Below are positions 24,193 through 29,573 of a DNA stretch of 29,573 bases, one piece after another. How positions within the stretch are numbered: the first letter of the stretch is position 1; every line of letters starts with the position of its first letter. Source of the stretch: an uncultured Lachnospiraceae bacterium. Lineage in GTDB: Bacteria > Bacillota > Clostridia > Lachnospirales > Lachnospiraceae. The notes under the pieces were generated by a model. That model made no database searches and had not been told where the DNA came from. It worked only from the letters and a program-made list of their open reading frames with translations. The position numbers and the translations under genes are program-made. Location of the stretch: positions 1 to 29,573 of the forward strand of contig CAJTUC010000041.1 in NCBI GenBank assembly GCA_910579395.1, written 5' to 3'.

Positions 24193-25485
24193 TCATTCCT
24201 TTACCACCAGCACAATATCGCTGTTCTCATCATAACACCGGGGCGGCCGGCAATGGTAACAGCCTCCCCCGCTCCTGCCGATATAACTGAAAACCCCTGT
24301 TGCGGGCATGAAGTACCAAAGTTCCGCACCCGCATATCGGGAAAGGTCGATTGCAAATGGAATACCAAGATAATCATAGGCAAACAGAAAATCCTTTCCT
24401 GCAAACACGGCAATCCGCTCATACTTTTCCCCCTGCCCATTCACCAGCAGATCATCCCGAATGATTCCATCCCTGAAATCTACCGATTCCATCAGCCTTT
24501 TCAAATGTCCCATCTGTCCCGAACCCTCATGGTGCATGGCATCCTGCCAGTAATCCTCCGCTCCGTAAGTAACTCCTTCGGACTCCTCTGTATAGAACTG
24601 CATCACGGAATTATCGCCATAGGTATGTCCGCAGGCGCCTGCAAACACAGACCAGTAAGCATAGCGCCTCACATCCTTAGCCGTCCAGTAAGGCTGTGTC
24701 TTATCGTGCAGTCCCTGAAGGATTCTCTCATAAGAAGGTTCCCCGTCCAGCGTAGGCTTATCGCACAGTTCCCGGTCCCGCAAAACATATCTCCAGCTGT
24801 CTTCCCCGAAAAAACCATCCTTTACCGCATTATCATCCCAGCTTCCCAGAGAACCCTGATCATACCTCCTGTGACCCGATTGGAACATATTGAAGTCAAG
24901 CCACTCTGCATCCGCAAACCACATGGTGGAAGAACATCTTCCAAAAGGATGAAAACCGATCAGCTGATCATGAGTCTTCTCCCGCAAAATGGCGGCAAGG
25001 GTATCATAAACGGGGCGATACGCCGCTGCCTTAATGTCCCCTCCCAAAAGCCATATGATGTTTTTCCGATTTCCATACCGTTCCGCCAGAAAAGCTCCAT
25101 ACCGCTCAATGTTCTCATTGTTTATAACACCCCACTTGACCAGGCTTCCCCAGGACGGCAGCAGCGCCATATACATACCCAATTCCTCCGCCATATCGAT
25201 CACCCTGTCACAGTGCTCCCAATAAGACAGGCTGCCGTGGTCACAATCCTTTACCGACATTTTATTGATGTCGCTCAGTTCCGGCGTAGCATACACCAGC
25301 ACCGCCTGTATTACATTAAAGCCTTTTGCGGCACGGTTTTTCAGATAATCGTACGTCTCCTGCTCTTTTAAATTTGCAAAGATCAGCCATGCCGTGTCTC
25401 CCAGCCAGAAAAAGGGCACATTACCGTTCTGAAGATATCTGTGATTCCCGCTGACTCTCAATACTCCATTTTCCCATGGTTTCAT
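24193..25485 (-). CDS. DUF4038/GH140-type glycoside hydrolase (apiosidase-like)
   Basis: A 430-residue (beta/alpha)8-barrel hydrolase without a signal peptide, so it acts in the cytoplasm on imported oligosaccharides. The N-terminus shows the hallmark RYLQNGNVPFFWLGDTAWLIF, and NRAAKGFNVIQAVLVYAT follows. Candidate catalytic acids are D in WLLGGDIKA and E in TLDGEPSYERI, as in GH140 apiosidases. The last 90 residues form a beta domain like the putative collagen-binding domain of such enzymes, ending NSDIVLVVKE. GH140 enzymes release apiose from pectin rhamnogalacturonan II. The exact sugar here is not proven. TAGGAGG stands before ATG 25485. No transporter or sugar regulator is next to it. 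Confidence 0.85.
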   Translation of the reverse strand: MKPWENGVLRVSGNHRYLQNGNVPFFWLGDTAWLIFANLKEQETYDYLKNRAAKGFNVIQAVLVYATPELSDINKMSVKDCDHGSLSYWEHCDRVIDMAEELGMYMALLPSWGSLVKWGVINNENIERYGAFLAERYGNRKNIIWLLGGDIKAAAYRPVYDTLAAILREKTHDQLIGFHPFGRCSSTMWFADAEWLDFNMFQSGHRRYDQGSLGSWDDNAVKDGFFGEDSWRYVLRDRELCDKPTLDGEPSYERILQGLHDKTQPYWTAKDVRRYAYWSVFAGACGHTYGDNSVMQFYTEESEGVTYGAEDYWQDAMHHEGSGQMGHLKRLMESVDFRDGIIRDDLLVNGQGEKYERIAVFAGKDFLFAYDYLGIPFAIDLSRYAGAELWYFMPATGVFSYIGRSGGGCYHCRPPRCYDENSDIVLVVKE

Positions 25486-25542
25486 ATAGACCTCCTACCC
25501 GTTTATTCCCTCTGTTTATGCCGTTACTATCCAATTATCTAT

Positions 25543-25571
25543 ACTATACCAGAAGATCCTTCAAATGACAA
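25543..25571 (-). promoter_or_regulatory. Promoter of the GH140-type gene
   Basis: TTGTCA (25566-25571), a 17-bp spacer and TATAGT (25543-25548) on the minus strand, about 58 bases before the start codon. Confidence 0.65.
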
Positions 25572-25641
25572 AGATAATGGGAAATAAAGCAATAGAATGG
25601 AACGACCGGAAGGCGGACCAAAATGCAGGCCATTTATACGG

Positions 25642-25670
25642 TTGAATTTTGTCTCTCTATTCCTTATAAT
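25642..25670 (+). promoter_or_regulatory. Promoter of the plus-strand MATE gene
   Basis: TTGAAT (25642-25647), a 17-bp spacer and a perfect TATAAT (25665-25670). It lies inside the long open frame that begins at 25623, which rules that codon out and supports the ATG at 25710. Confidence 0.75.
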
Positions 25671-25709
25671 AAAAAGACAACACTATTTGAGGAAGAAAGG
25701 CATAAACGT

Positions 25710-27086
25710 ATGAATTTATTGAAAAAACTCATGGAACCGGTGGATATGACGGAGGGCTCTCCCTGGCAGAAGATTGTATTATTCACCGTCCCGATGTTGA
25801 TCGGAAATATCGCGCAGCAGCTCTATAATACGGTAGACAGCGTGGTCGTCGGCAACTATGTAGGCGACAATGCGCTGGCGGCAGTCGGAAGCGCCGGTCC
25901 GATACTTAACCTGCTGATCGTCCTGTTCGTCGGCATCAGCGTAGGCGCCGGTATCATGGTATCCCAATATTTCGGAGCCAGAGAGCGGGAAAAATTATCG
26001 GCCACCATCGGCAACTGCATCACGCTGACCGCGATCGCGACTCTGTTCGTCATGGTCGTAGCCTCGCTGATCGCAAGACCGCTGTTGGAACTCTTAAAAA
26101 CACCGGAATCCATTATCGACTGGTGCCACTCCTACCTGCTGATTCTTTTTATCGGCTCGGCGGGTCTTGCCTATTATAATATTTTGAGCGGCATTCTGCG
26201 GGGACTCGGCGATTCCATGTCCGCTCTCGCCTACCTTCTCGTATCGACGATCATCAATATTGTGCTGGACCTGCTGTTCGTGGCAGAACTCGGCATGGGC
26301 GTCAACGGCGTGGCACTGGCTACGGTCATCGCCCAGTTGATTTCGGCTGTCCTGTGCATGATCCGGCTGAAAAAAATGCAGTATATTTTTGACTTGAAAA
26401 AAGAAGACCTGAAACTGGAAAACCAGTATGCCGCAAAAGTCATCCAATTAGGGCTCCCTTCCGGCATCACACAGGCAATCCTGTCGATGGCAATGATCAT
26501 CGTGCAGTCTCTGACAAACAGCTTCGGAGAAATGTTCATTGCTGCCAATGTCATCGTCATGCGTGTGGACGGTTTCGCCATGATGCCGAATTTTTCTTTC
26601 GGTACGGCGATGACCACCTATGCCGGCCAGAATGTAGGTGCAAGACAACCGGAACGGGTGAGCAGAGGCGCCAAACAGGGCACGCTGATCGCTATGGGAA
26701 CTTCCGCCGTCATTACGGGCCTGATCCTGCTCTTTGGCAAGTCGCTCATGGGTATCTTCACCAAGACACCGGAACTCGTGGAACTGAGCCGGAATATGAT
26801 GGGAATCCTGGCTGTCGGCTACATAGCAATGGCGGTAACACAAAGCCTTTCCGGCGTCATGCGCGGTGCGGGAGATACCATTACGCCGATGTGGATTTCC
26901 ATTGTTACGACAATCTTGATCCGTGTACCGATTGCCTATGGTATTTCTTTCCTGACAAGAACGGCCGAACTGCCTTACGGACGGCAGGAATGTATTTTCA
27001 TCTCCCTGCTCGTTTCCTGGCTGCTCGGCGCGCTGATCACGTTCTTCTTCTATCGTCATGGGAAGTGGAAGGATAAGGCGGTTTAA
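25710..27086 (+). CDS. MATE-family efflux transporter
   Basis: A 458-residue multidrug/metabolite exporter with about 12 membrane segments. The N-terminal segment PWQKIVLFTVPMLIGNIAQQLYNTVDSVVVGNYVG and the second-half copy LGLPSGITQAILSMAMIIVQSLTNSFG are typical of the DinF/NorM-like branch common in Clostridia. AAAGG precedes ATG 25710. It stands alone between its own promoter and a terminator. It differs clearly from the two other MATE genes in the window. Confidence 0.93.
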   Translation: MNLLKKLMEPVDMTEGSPWQKIVLFTVPMLIGNIAQQLYNTVDSVVVGNYVGDNALAAVGSAGPILNLLIVLFVGISVGAGIMVSQYFGAREREKLSATIGNCITLTAIATLFVMVVASLIARPLLELLKTPESIIDWCHSYLLILFIGSAGLAYYNILSGILRGLGDSMSALAYLLVSTIINIVLDLLFVAELGMGVNGVALATVIAQLISAVLCMIRLKKMQYIFDLKKEDLKLENQYAAKVIQLGLPSGITQAILSMAMIIVQSLTNSFGEMFIAANVIVMRVDGFAMMPNFSFGTAMTTYAGQNVGARQPERVSRGAKQGTLIAMGTSAVITGLILLFGKSLMGIFTKTPELVELSRNMMGILAVGYIAMAVTQSLSGVMRGAGDTITPMWISIVTTILIRVPIAYGISFLTRTAELPYGRQECIFISLLVSWLLGALITFFFYRHGKWKDKAV

Positions 27087-27126
27087 AAAAGAGCGTAGTG
27101 CAGATTTTCCTGCGCTGCGCTCTTTT
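27087..27126 (+). terminator. Terminator after the plus-strand MATE gene
   Basis: AAAAGAGCG (27087-27095) and CGCTCTTTT (27118-27126) form the outer stem, continued inward by TGCAG/CTGCG-type pairs with a mismatch. It begins directly after the stop codon and has T or A runs on both sides, so it may work in both directions. Confidence 0.8.
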
Positions 27127-27218
27127 CGATTTATCATTTGAAAATTCACATCATTTGTCTGCTTTGCCCCGACAAACCGGAATTCTGATAAGACACTTTT
27201 TGGCAAGGATATCAATGC

Positions 27219-27355
27219 CTAAACAGCAGTATCCAGAGATTCATAATATCTCTGCCGCTTGACCATAGGAGGAAGCCCCTCATTGGAAGAGCATATCCTC
27301 CTGTTGTTCCAATGACTGATGAAATATCTCCAGATAAGGGTTTCAGCTCTTCTAC
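27219..27355 (-). pseudogene. IS3-like transposase C-terminal remnant
   Basis: About 45 codons ending in a TAG read LIWRYFISHWNNRRICSSNE, then GLPPMVKRQRYYESL, a pattern typical of the end of integrase-core (rve) transposases: YWNNxRI followed by GxPPxxKR. No start, no DDE residues and no upstream part remain. The frame continues through a stop into the 3' end of the MATE pseudogene, so the precise junction is unclear. About 90 bases between it and the MATE terminator probably include the old insertion-sequence end. Confidence 0.6.
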
Positions 27356-27356
27356 A

Positions 27357-28453
27357 TTATATCTTCTCATGGGTCATTACGAACCCTGATAAGGGATGAT
27401 AATCATGGCATTTTGACAATATCATTTCTTTTTTATCCACATGCTTCTTTAGGATAACAGCTAAAGATGCTGATAAAATCCTTGCGAAGACCGTGCTCCA
27501 CCAGATCATTATCTGCCCGCCGAGCAAAGGCGGCAGGATGAACATAAGCACTAACATAAACAGCGGTTCAATAAAAGTCAGGACATAAGAAAACATACTT
27601 TTTTCTGTGGCGTAAAAACTTGCGGTCGTGATACGGAGAATAGCGACAAAAGGTACAGAAAGCAGGAAAACAGGCATTATTTTTGCGATTTCTGTATTCA
27701 CTTCTGTTGACGCTCCGAATAATATACCAATGCTCTCCCTTGTCAAATACATAATGATACAACCGATTACGGACAGAAACAATGCAAATCCATACGCTAA
27801 ATTTCTTGTGCTCTTCAGCTTATCAGAATTTTTCTCACCGTAATACCGGCTGAGTAACGGCTGGCTTCCGTCACCTCCCCCTTGCAGTATCAGATTTACA
27901 ATGCAGATAACATAAGCGATACAGGCATAGGTAGCAACGCCGGCTCCCCGCCATAAGACATGGAAAAACGGTTTATGATCATCAGAGAAATATTAGGGGA
28001 CATAGTAAGTCCAAAGGGTGCAATCCCGATTTTAAGTATAGACGCAGACACCTCTCCAAATTTTGAAAAAGGAATGTTCAGCGTAAACTGTTTTTTGTGT
28101 AATAGATAGGCAAGCGCAATCAGCATAGTAACACACTGCCCGATTACCGTAGCCCATGCCGCACCTGAAACACCTTGTTCCAATATCCATACAAACAGGT
28201 AATCCAGAATGATATTGGTAACGAAGCCTGCAATCATAGAAACCATTGCATAAAATGAACCACCATGATTACGGATAAAAGGTACTCATCCCGTACCGAG
28301 CGCTTGGATCACGGCAACGATCGGATAAGCGATATTAACGGCTGAGAGCCCCAAATCGCCTATGCTGTTCCCTATAAAGAAACCGTCTACAATCGTGTAA
28401 ACTCCCATCTCCTTAAACCTCTCTCTTAACCTTCCAAAGTCGCTGAAATGCAA
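27357..28453 (-). pseudogene. MATE transporter pseudogene
   Basis: Recognisable MATE segments in order are GVYTIVDGFFIGNSIGDLGL, then PFIRNHGGSFYAMVSMIAGF, GAAWATVIGQ, APFGLTMSPNISLMIINRFS and, in another frame, the LILQGGGDGSQPLLSRYYGE region and the C-terminus. Damage: the first helix is mostly missing (LRERF joins directly to GVYT). About 80 residues after the ALGTG motif are deleted and a TGA at 28286-28288 marks the junction. One base is lost near 27940, shifting the frame. The 3' end abuts a transposase remnant. The start position is a guess. It follows a cytidylate-kinase-like gene, a common pairing in Lachnospiraceae. Confidence 0.85.
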
Positions 28454-28479
28454 AACCCTCTTATTGGATTTATTCCCGT

Positions 28480-29100
28480 TTACACATCTCCATTTCTGCT
28501 TTCCTGAAAAAGACGACAAACTATACTCACGCAGGATTTTTCACCCAAAGCTGAACTGTTAAGGCATAAATGATAGTTTTGCGGCATTCCCCATGAACGA
28601 TCTGTATAATGGGAATAATAGGTCCTTCTGCGGGAATCCTTATCCGCGATTCTTTTTCGGACAGGCTTATCATTTTCTCCATACCTTTCTATGATCCGTT
28701 TCTCCCTGTCCTCTGCATCAGCATAAATAAACACATTCAGACAATCCTTCCTGTCCCGGAGGATATAATCGCTGCAGCGCCCAACAATCACACATTCTTC
28801 CTGTTCCGCTATATTCTGAATGATCTTCATCTGGGCAAAGAAAACCGTATCGGCAGGTGTTGGTTCATTTCTAAGTTGAAAAGAACGGTTGACGACCATA
28901 TTGAATAGCAGGCTGTAGTTTGCAGTCGAATCTTCCGCCGCTGATTTAATAAACTCCCGGGAAAAACCTGTTTCCTCTGCAATATGCTCCAATAGTTCCT
29001 GATCATAAAATGCTATTCCAAGCTCTTCAGCAACAGTCTTTCCTATGGTATGCCCTCCGCTCCCAAATTCACGGCTGATTGTTATAATTCTTTTATTCAT
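28480..29100 (-). CDS. Cytidylate-kinase-like P-loop protein
   Basis: A 206-residue nucleotide kinase-like protein. The N-terminus MNKRIITISREFGSGGHTIGK is a P-loop with the cytidylate-kinase-like signature, followed by ELGIAFYDQELLEHIAEETG. The central VIVGRCSDYILRDRKDCLNVFIYA and DREKRIIERYG segments match the family, as do the DKDSRRRTYYSHYTDRSWG and YHLCLNSSALG ends. ATG 29100 follows AAAGGATGG. Such proteins are widespread in Clostridia next to MATE transporters; their substrate is not known, and the true CMP kinase is normally a separate gene. The downstream MATE partner is broken here. Confidence 0.85.
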   Translation of the reverse strand: MNKRIITISREFGSGGHTIGKTVAEELGIAFYDQELLEHIAEETGFSREFIKSAAEDSTANYSLLFNMVVNRSFQLRNEPTPADTVFFAQMKIIQNIAEQEECVIVGRCSDYILRDRKDCLNVFIYADAEDREKRIIERYGENDKPVRKRIADKDSRRRTYYSHYTDRSWGMPQNYHLCLNSSALGEKSCVSIVCRLFQESRNGDV

Positions 29101-29166
29101 GTTCCATCCATCCTTTCCATTCTCTTTTGCCGATCTCCTGTTCATAAAAAATCACTTTTCTATTCT

Positions 29167-29565
29167 TTAATCAAACAAACTGTCTATGGACAGGAAATTG
29201 ACAATCCTGTCTTCAATCTGCATGCTTCCGGAAATGTAACGATTTTTCCAAAAAGGCGGTGTCATGCTTCCGGAATCGGTTGTAAAAACTGACCGTACAT
29301 CATCGATCAGAATGCACCTTTTCTTCTCCTCGTATTCCAGTAAAATCCCCATTGGATGGCGTGAATATTTCGGATTTTTTTCACCGAACTTCATACGCAG
29401 ATCCGTTACTGTCCAGGCAGCGTTATCAACCTTAATCTTCCCAAGTGTGTATTCTGCTGCATCCGACACAGGATGAATCCGGTCAATCGCTATAATCCTA
29501 ACCCGGATAAACCGGAAAAGTTTTTTTGCATTTCCTCCACGTTTCAAGTACAATAAAGAAAACAT
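29167..29565 (-). CDS. CheW-like domain protein, N-terminus incomplete or damaged
   Basis: The segment from about residue 24 to the end follows the CheW pattern: IIAIDRIHPVSDAAEYTLGKI, then VTDLRMKFG, a strand ILLEYEEKKRCILIDDVRSV, and the closing ISGSMQIEDRIVNFLSIDSLF. CheW domains couple chemoreceptors to CheA or serve as scaffolds. The first strands of the domain are missing, and the residues before them (MFSLLYLKRGGNAKK) do not fit. Either the true start lies past the window edge or the 5' end has a frameshift: a short second frame (from an ATG after GGAGGAA near 29535) runs in parallel. No other chemotaxis gene is visible. Confidence 0.55.
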   Translation of the reverse strand: MFSLLYLKRGGNAKKLFRFIRVRIIAIDRIHPVSDAAEYTLGKIKVDNAAWTVTDLRMKFGEKNPKYSRHPMGILLEYEEKKRCILIDDVRSVFTTDSGSMTPPFWKNRYISGSMQIEDRIVNFLSIDSLFD

Positions 29566-29573
29566 TGGAGGAT

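Overview
The window looks like chromosome of an anaerobic Firmicute, most probably a gut Lachnospiraceae or related Clostridia. This rests on several things seen in the sequence: strong AGGAGG-type ribosome binding sites, sigma-A promoters with 17-bp spacers, a Tbcl-type zinc-ribbon protein, PepSY proteins beside two-component genes, a BlaI/BlaR1 pair, an oleate hydratase, MATE exporters, and IS256-like and IS3-like transposase debris. No rRNA, tRNA, CRISPR array or phage module was seen.

Region 1 (1-5487). A minus-strand run reads DedA membrane protein, GT4 glycosyltransferase, OmpR-type response regulator, large sensor kinase, and ends at a hairpin at 6-48. It looks like an envelope or lipid-remodelling operon with its own two-component system. 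The regulator carries one in-frame TAA between receiver and DNA-binding domain. A roughly 200-bp palindromic element sits between DedA and the glycosyltransferase. Region 2 (5337-8534, plus strand) holds a second two-component system and an exported triple-PepSY protein behind a clear promoter. An IS256 transposase remnant follows.

Region 3 (8841-13433, minus strand) is an aldonate-type catabolic unit: an IlvD/Edd-family dehydratase and a GntP-family permease in one operon, preceded by a GntR/FCD regulator gene. Two matching operator-like sites bracket the permease promoter. A 60-residue unknown protein follows. Region 4 (13552-16196, minus) has an oleate hydratase with an unusual hydrophobic N-terminal extension and an adjacent TetR regulator.

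Region 5 (16276-20024, minus) is a BlaI repressor, BlaR1-type sensor protease and YfcE-like phosphodiesterase operon. The BlaR1 protein lacks a recognisable penicillin-binding sensor and ends in four 28-residue repeats. Between its operator/promoter and blaI lies a 210-bp inverted-repeat element flanked by a 10-bp direct repeat. Its core fold and a 13-bp motif match the element in Region 1, so the two appear to form one repeat family.

Region 6 (20062-25485, minus) contains a two-HD-domain (HD-GYP-like) phosphodiesterase, a small PsiE-like membrane protein, a MATE transporter and a membrane-anchored zinc-ribbon protein with a toxin-nuclease-like C-terminus. Upstream is a DUF4038/GH140-type glycosidase with its own promoter. 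Region 7 (25642-29573) has an intact plus-strand MATE gene, then a decayed minus-strand zone: an IS3-like transposase tail, a MATE pseudogene with an internal deletion, a stop and a frameshift, a cytidylate-kinase-like gene, and a CheW-like gene at the window edge.
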